A stretch of 60,083 bases of DNA. It comes from Candidatus Avoscillospira avistercoris (GTDB lineage: Bacteria; Bacillota; Clostridia; Oscillospirales; Oscillospiraceae). The stretch lies in the NCBI GenBank assembly GCA_018716875.1, contig DVJJ01000020.1, positions 1 to 60,083 of the forward strand. Reading direction: 5' to 3'. The notes beneath the pieces are model-generated. The model searched no databases and had not been told where the DNA came from. It saw nothing but the letters and a program-made list of their open reading frames with translations. Shown piece after piece: positions 16,690 through 25,175 of the stretch. The translations under genes were made by a program, and so were the position numbers. The first letter of the stretch is position 1, and every line of letters starts with the position of its first letter.

Positions 16690-17340
16690 ATGACACTGCA
16701 AAAAGCCATCTTTGATATGGATGGAACCATTCTCGACTCCACGGCCATGTGGCGCAACGCGGCGGCCCATGTGGTAACGGCTTTGGGACATTCCCCCAAG
16801 GAAAGCATTGGGCGGGACACCCTGGCCCTGGGTATGCTGGAGTTTGCGCCCTTTTTAAAGAAAGACTATGACCTGCCCCAGCCCGTGGAGGAAATCCACG
16901 CCACTCTGGAACAGCGGGTACAGCAGTATTATACAAAGGAAGCGGAATTAAAACCCGGCGCACTGGCGTTTCTGCGGATGCTCAAGGACCGGGGCGTGAC
17001 ACTGGTGCTGGCTACAGCCACGGAACGCCGTTTGCTGCTGCCCGCCCTGGCGTTGACGGGCGCTGACGTGCTGTTCGACGAAATCTACACCTGCGGCGAA
17101 GTGGGTCACAGCAAGCACACACCGGAAATCTACCAGGCCGCCTTGGGCAGCACACCCAAAAATGCCGCCTGGATTTTTGAGGATGCCTGTTACGCCATCC
17201 ATACAGCAGTAAACGACGGGTTCCAGGTCTGTGCCGTGGCTGACCCGGCCACGGTGCACCAGTGGGACGAAATCACCGCCACCGCCGCCTGTACCCTGGA
17301 GGATTACCGCCGCTGGCAGCAGTTACCCTTCCTGCGGTAA
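16690..17340 (+). CDS. HAD-superfamily hydrolase (beta-phosphoglucomutase-like)
   Basis: 216 residues. Motif I is DMDGTILDST (nucleophile Asp at 9), motif II falls at VLATATERR and motif IV is WIFEDACYAI, with a C1-type helical cap between motifs I and II. The fold fits small phosphate-ester phosphatases; the substrate is not deducible. AAGGAG precedes the ATG. It is divergent from argG and followed by adenine deaminase with its own promoter region, so probably monocistronic. Confidence 0.88.
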   Translation: MTLQKAIFDMDGTILDSTAMWRNAAAHVVTALGHSPKESIGRDTLALGMLEFAPFLKKDYDLPQPVEEIHATLEQRVQQYYTKEAELKPGALAFLRMLKDRGVTLVLATATERRLLLPALALTGADVLFDEIYTCGEVGHSKHTPEIYQAALGSTPKNAAWIFEDACYAIHTAVNDGFQVCAVADPATVHQWDEITATAACTLEDYRRWQQLPFLR

Positions 17341-17468
17341 CCTGGATTCCCAGTCCCTTCACTGGACTTTCCCGCCGGATTGTGGTACAATGTGCAAAAT
17401 AGACAATCACCATCGCCCGAGGGGCGGAGTTTTCCGTCCGATGTGCCAAGCGTGAAAGGATGAGTCCT

Positions 17469-19202
17469 ATGGCAAACAACAACGAAAGCTATTCCGGCAA
17501 GATCAACCGCAAGCTGCGGAAAAAGCAGCGGATCGTCCGCGTGGCCGCCGGACTGGAACCGGCTGACCTGGTTTTGAAGCACGCCACCTATGTCAATGTG
17601 TTTTCCAATGAGCTGTGCACCGCCGACATTGCCGTAGCCGAGGGGCTGATTGTGGGCATGGGTACCTATGAGGGCCGCCTGACCTACGACATGCACGGCA
17701 AAATCGTCCTGCCGGGTCTCATTGACGCCCACATTCATTTGGAAAGCTCCCTGGTCAGCCCCCGGGAGTTTGCCCGTGCAGTGCTGCCCCACGGCACCAC
17801 CACCGTTATCACAGACCCCCATGAGATTGCCAACGTCATGGGCACCGACGGCATTGATTATATGCTCCAGGCCACCGAGGGCCTGCCGGTGGATGTGCGG
17901 TTTATGCTGCCCTCCTGCGTCCCGGCCACGCCCCTGGATGAGTCCGGGGCTGTACTGGACTACCGGGCCATCGACTCCTTCTATGAGCATCCCAGAGTCA
18001 ACGGTCTGGCGGAAATGATGAACTATCCCGGTGTCATCGCCGCCGATTCCATGGCATTGGAGAAAATTGTGGCAGCCCAGGCCCACCACAAGAAGATTGA
18101 CGGCCACGCCCCCGGCATCCGGGAAAAGGACCTGGCCGCCTATGTGGCTGCCGGCGTCTATTCCGACCACGAGTGCTACGACATGGAGGACGCACTGGCC
18201 AAGCTGCGTCTGGGCCAGTACATTATGATTCGGGAGGGTACGGCAGCCAAGAATCTGGATGCGCTGCTGCCCCTGCTGACGCCTCAATACTATGAGCGCT
18301 GCATGTTCTGCTGTGACGACCGCCATCCCAACGACATTCTGGAGCAAGGCCATATTGACCACATTGTGCGTCGGGCCATCGCCGCCGGTGTAGACCCGAT
18401 TATTGCCGTCAAGGTAGCCAGCCACAACGCCGCCCGATATTATCAGCTCAACAACCGGGGCGCCATCTCCCCCGGCTATCTGGCCGATTTCTGCGTGGTG
18501 GACAGTCTGGAACACTTCCAGGTGGAAATGGTCTTTAAAAAGGGCAAGCTGTGGTACGGCGACGACTACTGCCGCGATATGCCGTGGCCCCAGATTGACC
18601 CCTATCTGCTGGAGCGGGCACGGGACACCTTCCACGTCCGGAAGCTGGAAGTGGACGATTTCCGCGACAAGCGCCAGCGCGGTATCATCGGTTTGGTGGA
18701 TGGCGAAATCCTTACCACGGACCAGGGCTACGCCACCAAGGTGGACGTGGAGCAGGACATTCTGAAAGTGGCCGTGGTGGAGCGCCACAAGGGCACCGGC
18801 CACATCGGCTTGGGCTATCTCCAGGGCTATGGGCTCCAAGACGGCGCTGTGGCAACCTCCATCTCCCATGACAGTCACAACATCATTGCCGTGGGTACCA
18901 ATTCCGCCGACATGGCCGTGGCTGTCAACCGGGTGGTGGAAAACCGCGGCGGCATCGTGGTGGTCCGTGGCGGCGTGATTTTGGCCGAGGTGGTGCTGGA
19001 AGTGGCCGGTATCCTCACCGAGCAGCCGGTGGAGCAGCTCAATGAAGCACTGGAGCACGCCAAAGAGGTGGCCTACAGCTTGGGCATCAACCCCGGTATC
19101 GACCCCTTTATGACGCTGAGCTTCCTGGCCCTGCCCGTGATTCCCACCCTGCGCATCACCACCCGCGGTGTGGTGGATGTCAATACCCAGCAATATGTGT
19201 AA
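17469..19202 (+). CDS. ade: Adenine deaminase
   Basis: 577 residues, full length. A metal-dependent amidohydrolase converting adenine to hypoxanthine for purine salvage. Metal ligands appear in DAHIHLESS (about 90) and CDDRHPND; the C-terminal domain carries ATSISHDSHNI, typical of AdeC/Ade. I start at ATG 17469 because AAGGA lies 8 nt upstream; the in-frame ATG nine bases earlier touches that site. The 130-bp leader holds a stem-loop around 17413-17443 but not a recognisable purine riboswitch. A strong terminator follows. Confidence 0.95.
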   Translation: MANNNESYSGKINRKLRKKQRIVRVAAGLEPADLVLKHATYVNVFSNELCTADIAVAEGLIVGMGTYEGRLTYDMHGKIVLPGLIDAHIHLESSLVSPREFARAVLPHGTTTVITDPHEIANVMGTDGIDYMLQATEGLPVDVRFMLPSCVPATPLDESGAVLDYRAIDSFYEHPRVNGLAEMMNYPGVIAADSMALEKIVAAQAHHKKIDGHAPGIREKDLAAYVAAGVYSDHECYDMEDALAKLRLGQYIMIREGTAAKNLDALLPLLTPQYYERCMFCCDDRHPNDILEQGHIDHIVRRAIAAGVDPIIAVKVASHNAARYYQLNNRGAISPGYLADFCVVDSLEHFQVEMVFKKGKLWYGDDYCRDMPWPQIDPYLLERARDTFHVRKLEVDDFRDKRQRGIIGLVDGEILTTDQGYATKVDVEQDILKVAVVERHKGTGHIGLGYLQGYGLQDGAVATSISHDSHNIIAVGTNSADMAVAVNRVVENRGGIVVVRGGVILAEVVLEVAGILTEQPVEQLNEALEHAKEVAYSLGINPGIDPFMTLSFLALPVIPTLRITTRGVVDVNTQQYV

Positions 19203-19218
19203 TCTGTAACGCCTTTTC

Positions 19219-19253
19219 GGGGCCCGCTGCCGTCAGCAGCGGGCCCCTTTTTT
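19219..19253 (+). terminator. Rho-independent terminator after ade
   Basis: A 12-bp perfect GC-rich stem (19219-19230 with 19236-19247) is followed by TTTTTT. Confidence 0.92.
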
Positions 19254-19413
19254 GCCTGGAACAGTTCCCCCAACCAGCCATGCACAGACTAACCTTTTGG
19301 AAAATTGTGCCGATAGTAAAAATGATTGTATTGTGCCGTTTTGGGTGCGACTTTCCGCACACACCGCAAAAAACGGTAAAAACGATTTTGGCAGAAAGAG
19401 GGAGGTCTTGAAT

Positions 19414-20474
19414 ATGAATGGCGTCAATCCGTCCAGTTACCCTGTTGTGCAAAGCCCATACGGAACCCATTTGGACATCTCCAAAGACCTGCAAAAGGTC
19501 CCGGCAGGCTCCGTAAATACCGATTCCTTTGTGCGCTTTGATTCCAATTTTTCCTACATTACCATGGAAGATGCCCTGCGCGGCGATTTTTCCGCAGTAA
19601 AAAGCCCCATGGACGCGCCCATTAACGCGTTTATGGACGGGAAGCTGTCGGAAACCGAATTGCAGGCCGAGTATGAACGCCTGCTGAAAAAGGAGCTGTT
19701 CGGCCTGCCGAGAATCCCACCGGCCCCCTGACCGATGCGCAGAAAGAGACGGCCAGCCGGTTTTACGACCCGTTCCGGCAGAAAATCCTGGCCGCCGCCG
19801 TGGAGCGCAACAACGCCGAGGGACAGCAGTACATCACCGGCGAAAGGAACGCCCAGCGCGGCTGGAGTTATTACAACTCCGATTACTATTATGCCAGCGA
19901 ATCGGCAATCTCCGCCATCACGGCGGGGGCCCAGGCCGTGGCCCAGGAGCACGATTCCACCTTTACCGTGCCTGACTATCTGGCCAAGGGCGAAACCCAC
20001 CGCTATAACTTCAACTCCGCATTGGCCGGTGACCCGTTTATTGTGTCTGAGAACCACTTTGTCCTGGACCCGGATGTGGTGCCGCCGAAGCACTTCCAGT
20101 GGTTTTTTGAAAGCGGCGGCAATGCCACCGCTCAGGGCAGCATTCAGCTCACATCCATGACCGTGAGCAACGCCGACGGCACCAAAACCGTCACCGACTA
20201 CACCACCGACGGCTTTGACCCCACCAACTCCTGCAAGGGCCGTACCTGGGTCTGCTGGACCGACGAGAGCGGCACGGAACACCGCCAGGAAGCCGAATTC
20301 CGTCTGGATGCGCAGGGCAAGCCGCGCAAGGTGTCGGACTTGCTCTCCCCGTCCAAGCAGGATACCGAAAGCGCCAGCCTGCTGAACCGTTTTTTGGCCA
20401 ATCTGCAATGTTACGCCAAAGGGTATTTTGAACGGTTCGCGGTCCTGTCGCCCAATCTGGACCTCCGGATTTGA
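19414..20474 (+). pseudogene. Unknown gene interrupted by a frameshift
   Basis: A good start (GGGAGG, 8 nt, ATG 19414) opens a frame that reads MNGVNPSSYPVV and continues to a TGA at 19729-19731. From about 19707 another frame (AENPTGPLTDAQKE) continues without a break to 20474 and ends before a strong terminator. Joining ELFGLP to AENPTG gives one protein of about 353 residues; one missing base near 19708-19711 explains the break. I recognise no domain; the sequence is Asp/Thr/Tyr-rich with no signal peptide or membrane span. An AAAAAG stretch at 19687-19692 is not a canonical slippery heptamer in the right phase, so decay or a sequencing error is more likely than programmed frameshifting. 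Confidence 0.7.
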
Positions 20475-20512
20475 GCGGGTCGGTACCGGAAGCAGATTCC
20501 CCGCATAAAAAA

Positions 20513-20563
20513 CCGCAGAGACGCAAGAAAGCCGTTTTCTTGCGTCTCTGCGGTAATTTTTTT
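20513..20563. terminator. Strong terminator
   Basis: An 18-bp perfect stem (20513-20530 with 20536-20553), 5-nt loop and downstream TAATTTTTTT. It ends the frameshifted gene and separates it from the convergent DUF2207 gene. Confidence 0.92.
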
Positions 20564-20595
20564 GATATCCGGATGGGCATGGAGGATGAAAGCAG

Positions 20596-22479
20596 TTATC
20601 GTCCGCTGTTGTCCATGCGTCGGAGCATATCCTGAAACGCCGCCGTAAAGCCGGGGGGCGTCTGGGGCTGCTTGCGGCGGGCCCGGAACCAGGGACAGGG
20701 CTCCATCTGGAACCGTCCAACCCTGGAGGCCAGATCGTCGCTGAGCCCCATGGCCTCGGTAAAGGGCAGAAGATCATAGAAATAAAGCCCATTGTCCCGC
20801 AGCTGCATGGTCAGCTGGTGGGTTGACAGATATTGGATGTACCGACGGAAACCCAACGCCTGAGCCGTAATATTCTGACCGGCGGCGCTGCGGCGTCCGC
20901 CGCGCATGGTGGACACTGCACCGAATATCACCGTGGCAAAGGCAATGACCATGGGCAGCACGCCGCCCCATACCACAGCCAACACCAGCGCCACCAACGG
21001 CAAAAATACGCCGAGGACCACCGGTTGAAATTGCCGCCGGGTGGCCATAATGGCAGAAATGGTGGCAGATACACCGGCGGCCAGACCCAGTACGGCCACC
21101 AGCGCCAGCAGCAGTCCCCGCAGCTTTCCAGCAGGCAGGCCCGCCGATGCCGCACCGAACAGGGCTACGGCACAGGAGATCACACCCAGCAGGTAAAGAA
21201 TCAGGGGCGCGCCGCTGGTACGGGAGAAGTAACGGCGACGGCAGCTGCGCTCCATATTGTGGGCATACCAGTCCGCCAAGGTGGCAAACCGGCGGCCCTC
21301 ACCCTCGCAGACCTTATTTTCTCCAAACAGCTTTTGGAAGGTCACCTGATCCGACTGACGGCGCTCGGTGCCCATGTCCATGGTCTTCTGGAGGACCACC
21401 CGACCCCGCTGGTCATAGCCCATGACCAGATAGCCCAGAGAGGCCCACTGGGCCACCTGCAGCGACAGCCGGGGACGGCCGCCCATGAGCAGCAGGGGCA
21501 ATTCTCCGGCGCCCACGCCGTCGGGGGCCATGGTACGGGAAACGATTTTCATTTTACCGTTGCACAACGTCTTGTACCAGTACAGAAGTGCCAGCACCGC
21601 CAGCAGAATCGTCACCGACAACGTCACCACTTTGGAAATGCCGCTGGCGCTGCGGATGGTGATGTACTCGGCGGGCAGGTCCAGGGAAATTTTGAGACTT
21701 TCGTGGTCCCGCAGCGGCTCTTTATAGGTACCGGTGATGGTGGTATCCGTCTGCTCCAGGGTCATATAATCGGCCACCAAATCCGCATAATAGCCGCCGA
21801 CATAGGTCGGCTCTCCGGTGAAGACGGCGGGCATTGTCAGTGTAAAGGACGCCTGTTCCATGGGCCAGGCCCAGCCCGGCGCCATAAGGTCCAGTTCCAG
21901 CTTTTGGCCTGTCTCTGTGACCTTGATGGCGTTCTCCACCGCGTAGGACAGCGTAAAGGTCTGGACGCCCGTAAAGCCCGGATCGGCCACCAGCCGCAGC
22001 GCTTTGCCGTCGGTGATGTCCACAGTCTCAACATCGCTATAACCGCTCAGCTGTGCGTTCACGCCGTTGCCGATGGGAAAGTCCAGCTGTGTCACGGTCG
22101 AGGGCAGGTTCATGTCCACCCGGATGGTGGCCGTGGCCCGGCCCTTGGCATCCACCGCCCACTGGGCATTGAAATTGGTAATGGTGGCCGTCTTGGCGTC
22201 TACGGTGTTGCCGGTGGTACCGGTGGTCGTACCGGTGTTGGTGTTCGTGCCGGTGGTACCGCCGGTGGCTGTGGTGGAATCCGGGTCGGCACTGGGAATG
22301 CGGTCCGTACTGCTGTCACCAACCGCACCGGCATCGTCCCCGGCGGTATCGGCGGCGTTGTCGGCCGTTTCACCGGCGGTTTCTCCATTGGTGGTATCCG
22401 CGTCATTGCCCGTGCCGGTGGCCAGAACCGGCTGCACCAAAACCAGGGCGCAGAGCAATGCAGCAATCCATTGTTTCAT
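20596..22479 (-). CDS. DUF2207-type membrane protein
   Basis: 627 residues. A signal peptide (1-20, ending VLATG) is followed by a Thr/Gly/Asp-rich linker to about residue 95. A beta-rich extracellular DUF2207 domain follows (about 97-280), then a transmembrane helix (about 289-306), a cytoplasmic stretch, and two or more hydrophobic segments between about 430 and 520. The C-terminus ends RRKQPQTPPGF with a positively charged tail. DUF2207 proteins are predicted membrane proteins of unknown function. The ATG follows AAAGGACATATCGCC. It is a single gene between terminators. Confidence 0.82.
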   Translation of the reverse strand: MKQWIAALLCALVLVQPVLATGTGNDADTTNGETAGETADNAADTAGDDAGAVGDSSTDRIPSADPDSTTATGGTTGTNTNTGTTTGTTGNTVDAKTATITNFNAQWAVDAKGRATATIRVDMNLPSTVTQLDFPIGNGVNAQLSGYSDVETVDITDGKALRLVADPGFTGVQTFTLSYAVENAIKVTETGQKLELDLMAPGWAWPMEQASFTLTMPAVFTGEPTYVGGYYADLVADYMTLEQTDTTITGTYKEPLRDHESLKISLDLPAEYITIRSASGISKVVTLSVTILLAVLALLYWYKTLCNGKMKIVSRTMAPDGVGAGELPLLLMGGRPRLSLQVAQWASLGYLVMGYDQRGRVVLQKTMDMGTERRQSDQVTFQKLFGENKVCEGEGRRFATLADWYAHNMERSCRRRYFSRTSGAPLILYLLGVISCAVALFGAASAGLPAGKLRGLLLALVAVLGLAAGVSATISAIMATRRQFQPVVLGVFLPLVALVLAVVWGGVLPMVIAFATVIFGAVSTMRGGRRSAAGQNITAQALGFRRYIQYLSTHQLTMQLRDNGLYFYDLLPFTEAMGLSDDLASRVGRFQMEPCPWFRARRKQPQTPPGFTAAFQDMLRRMDNSGR

Positions 22480-22581
22480 GGCGATATGTCCTTTCGAACA
22501 GATTAGTCTTTATAAAATACCATAATTTCCGGAAAAACGCAACGCTTTCGCCAAACTCCGACAATTCTCCGCCGGTCTCAC

Positions 22582-22610
22582 TTGTCATCGGGGTGAAAAA
22601 GGAGTATACT
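22582..22610 (+). promoter_or_regulatory. mnmE promoter
   Basis: TTGTCA (22582-22587) and TATACT (22605-22610) are 17 bp apart, 33 bp upstream of the mnmE ATG. Confidence 0.75.
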
Positions 22611-22642
22611 ATGTGCTTGATATATGAAAAGGAGAGGATCGC

Positions 22643-24004
22643 ATGTCTCAGGTCATCGCCGCCATTTCCACGGCTCCCCAGCCGGGGGCCATCGGCATTC
22701 TGCGCCTGTCCGGCGACGGCGCCATTGCCGTGGCCGACCGGGTGTTTACCGCCGCCAGCGGCAAACCTCTGGCCGATACGGCGGACCGCCGTCTGGTGTT
22801 GGGCAGTCTCCACGACACCCAGGGACGGGTACTGGACCAGGTGTTGGCCACCGTGTCCCGTGCCCCCCACTCCTACACCGGCGAGGACACGGCAGAGCTC
22901 CACTGTCATGGCTCTCTGGCCGTTCTGGCGGCGGGACTGCAAGCGCTGTTCGCCGCCGGGGCCCAACAGGCCGGACCCGGCGAGTTTACCAAGCGGGCCT
23001 TCCTCAACGGCTGTCTGGACCTGAGCCAGGCCGAAGCCGTCATTGATCTCATTGAGGCCGACACCGCTGAAGCCGCCGCCAATGCCGCCGGACAGCTGTC
23101 CGGTGCGGTCCGCAGCCGCATTGAACCGCTGTATGACCGGCTGGCCGGGCTGTGCGCCCACTTCCACGCCGTTCTGGACTACCCCGACGAAGACATTGAG
23201 GACTTCCGCAATTCAGAAATCACCGAAGCTGTCTCGTCGGCCCAGACGGATTTGGCCGCCCTGGCCGCCACCTACCGGCGGGGCACAGTGCTGAAAAACG
23301 GTCTCGACGCCGTCATTCTGGGCAAGCCCAATGTGGGCAAGTCCAGCCTGCTCAACGCCCTGGCAGGCTATGACCGGGTCATCGTCACCGATGTGGCCGG
23401 TACCACACGGGACGCGGTGACGGAGGTCCTGAAGCTGGGCTCCATCAAACTGCGGCTGACAGACACAGCGGGCATTCGGGACACCGATGATCAGATTGAA
23501 GCCATGGGTGTAGAGCGGAGCCGGCAGGCGGCCAGGAAAGCAAAATTGGCCCTGTGTGTCTTCGACGGCAGCCGCCCTCTGGACGATGAGGACCAAGCGG
23601 CCATGGCGGCAGCCTGGGAAGCGGAACACGCCATCGCCCTGCTGAACAAGCAAGACCTGCCCCAGCAGGTTTCCCCGGCGGACCTGCCCTTTGACTGGGT
23701 GATTCCTCTGTGTACCAAAACCGGCGAGGGTCTGGATTCTCTGGAACGGGTGGTGGAAGAGCTGTTTCCCCTGGACCTGCCCTGTGACGGCACCCTTCTC
23801 ACCAACGCCCGGCAGGCAGGCGCGGTGTTTCTGGCGTCGGAAGCGCTGGAACGGGCTACGGCGGCCCTGCGGCAAGGACTGACGCCGGACGCCGTTCTGG
23901 TGGACGTAGAGGAAGCCATGGAGCTGCTGGGACAGATCAACGGCCGGACGGCCCGGACGGAGATCACCGATCAGATTTTCTCGCGCTTCTGCGTTGGCAA
24001 ATAA
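22643..24004 (+). CDS. mnmE: tRNA modification GTPase MnmE
   Basis: 453 residues. With MnmG it installs the (carboxymethyl)aminomethyl group at U34 of tRNAs reading split codon boxes. It has the N-terminal formyl-THF-binding domain (IAAISTAPQPGAIGILRLSG), G1 GKPNVGKSS (about 229-237), G3 DTAGIR, G4 NKQD and the C-terminal CVGK motif needed for catalysis, all intact. AGGAGAGGATCGC precedes the ATG. The usual partner mnmG is not in the window and rsmG is 16 kb away. Confidence 0.96.
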   Translation: MSQVIAAISTAPQPGAIGILRLSGDGAIAVADRVFTAASGKPLADTADRRLVLGSLHDTQGRVLDQVLATVSRAPHSYTGEDTAELHCHGSLAVLAAGLQALFAAGAQQAGPGEFTKRAFLNGCLDLSQAEAVIDLIEADTAEAAANAAGQLSGAVRSRIEPLYDRLAGLCAHFHAVLDYPDEDIEDFRNSEITEAVSSAQTDLAALAATYRRGTVLKNGLDAVILGKPNVGKSSLLNALAGYDRVIVTDVAGTTRDAVTEVLKLGSIKLRLTDTAGIRDTDDQIEAMGVERSRQAARKAKLALCVFDGSRPLDDEDQAAMAAAWEAEHAIALLNKQDLPQQVSPADLPFDWVIPLCTKTGEGLDSLERVVEELFPLDLPCDGTLLTNARQAGAVFLASEALERATAALRQGLTPDAVLVDVEEAMELLGQINGRTARTEITDQIFSRFCVGK

Positions 24005-24027
24005 TCAGAAAATCAGAAAAATAATCA

Positions 24028-24188
24028 GACCATACCGCAGCATTTGGCAAGAGCACGCAGCGAGAGATTTTGTGCCAAATGAAAGCGGGAAACTTGCAGG
24101 AATACTGGATGTATTTCAAAAGTTTTCCGCTGCACAGTTGGTGCAAAAGATCCGTTGCGGGCCGCCGACACAATGATGCGGTATGGTC
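24028..24188 (+). repeat. Structured hairpin element, copy 2
   Basis: 161 bp bounded by exact 12-bp inverted repeats (24028-24039 and 24177-24188). Inside are CAAGAG (24048-24053), six bases, GCGAGAGA (24060-24067), and then three nested stems: P1 24068-24078 with 24138-24148, P2 24084-24095 with 24120-24131, P3 24099-24105 with 24111-24117. The loop is TGGAT and the internal loop is GCA opposite AA, as in copy 1 (6567-6734). P2 arms differ in length and sequence between copies but remain complementary. In this copy 24041-24049 could instead pair with 24073-24081, competing with P1. Confidence 0.72.
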
Positions 24189-24213
24189 GTCAATAGATGG
24201 AGGAAAGAGAAAC

Positions 24214-25125
24214 ATGGCCGCGAAGAAAGTAGCCATTCTCGGTGTTGGACAGATTGGTGGTGCCCTGGCCCACCATCTGGTGCTGCGGAACCTGTGTGAC
24301 GAATTGGTGCTGGTGGATGCGGACCCACGGCTGGCCCGGGCCCAGGCGGCGGATCTGCGCCACAGTCTGGGGGTGCTGGGTGGCCGGACCCGCATTCGGT
24401 CCGGCACCTATTACGACTGTGACGACGCCCAGGTGTGCGTGCTCACCGTGTCGGCCAACCCGGCACCCAACGCCCCCCGGCTGGAGCAGTTGGACCGGTC
24501 TGCCACCACTGTTGGACGCATTGTGCCGACGGTTATGGCCACGGGATTTTCCGGCGTTCTGGTGGTACTGACGGACCCCTCGGACCTGATGGCATGGCTG
24601 GCCCATCAGCTTTCGGATTTGCCGCCGGAACGGGTCATTGGCCTGGGTACGTCCCTGGATGTGGCCCGTCTGCGGAGCCATTTGGCAGAGGTGCTGGACA
24701 CGGACCCGGCCGCCGTGGAAGCCTGGGTTTTGGGTGACGCCGGAGAGGAGCCGGTGATTCCCTGGAGCCAGGTGCGGGTCAACGGCAATCCCCTGCCGGA
24801 GACATTGGACCGGGAAGCCGTGGCCAATACGGCGGCGGATACGGCCTACAATCTGATTCAGGGCAAGGGTTCCGCCGCCTTTGCCATGGCCGCCGCCGCG
24901 GCGGACATTGTGGACGCAGTGCTCTGTGACCGTCACAAGACCCTCTGTGTCTCAGCGGCCCTCCATGGCGAATACGGCCAGGATGACATTTTCCTCAGCG
25001 TCCCCGCTGTCATCGGCAGCAGTGGTGTGGAGCGGATTGTGGAGCTGGAGCTGACCCCCGAGGAGTCCCGTCACATGGACAAGGCCGCCCGGGAGCTGTG
25101 CCAGTATATGATTGATATTACCTGA
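24214..25125 (+). CDS. Lactate/malate dehydrogenase-fold protein lacking catalytic His
   Basis: 303 residues with the full LDH/MDH fold: N-terminal GVGQIGGA nucleotide loop, LVDADP (acidic residue binding NAD ribose), PRLEQLDRS equivalent to the GETRLDLV loop, and LDVARLR containing the Asp and Arg that normally hold substrate. The catalytic motif GEHGDS is replaced by GDAGEE, so Ala176 stands where the active-site His should be, and the conserved SNPVD is TDPSD (Asp121 for Asn). It is therefore unlikely to be an ordinary lactate dehydrogenase; it may bind nucleotide without this chemistry. GGAGG precedes ATG 24214. The cysteine desulfurase gene follows after 50 bp. Confidence 0.75.
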   Translation: MAAKKVAILGVGQIGGALAHHLVLRNLCDELVLVDADPRLARAQAADLRHSLGVLGGRTRIRSGTYYDCDDAQVCVLTVSANPAPNAPRLEQLDRSATTVGRIVPTVMATGFSGVLVVLTDPSDLMAWLAHQLSDLPPERVIGLGTSLDVARLRSHLAEVLDTDPAAVEAWVLGDAGEEPVIPWSQVRVNGNPLPETLDREAVANTAADTAYNLIQGKGSAAFAMAAAAADIVDAVLCDRHKTLCVSAALHGEYGQDDIFLSVPAVIGSSGVERIVELELTPEESRHMDKAARELCQYMIDIT

Positions 25126-25175
25126 GACCGTGCTCGCCATCGGCGGCGCTGCTCAGAACCATAGAGGAGCATACC

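Noticed and set aside
17393..17455. Possible purine riboswitch upstream of adenine deaminase
   Set aside because: There is a stem-loop, but the conserved purine-aptamer junction and kissing-loop sequences are not present.
19304..19338. Direct repeats of ATTGTGCCG also seen in the palindrome at 2860
   Set aside because: The 9-mer also appears inside coding genes (24520, 44697 regions), so sharing it is not evidence of common regulation.
19684..19712. Programmed -1 frameshift in the split gene
   Set aside because: The A-rich stretch reads G-AAA-AAG in frame, a poor slippery site, and the joined protein makes best sense with a shift about 20 nt later, where no slippery heptamer occurs.
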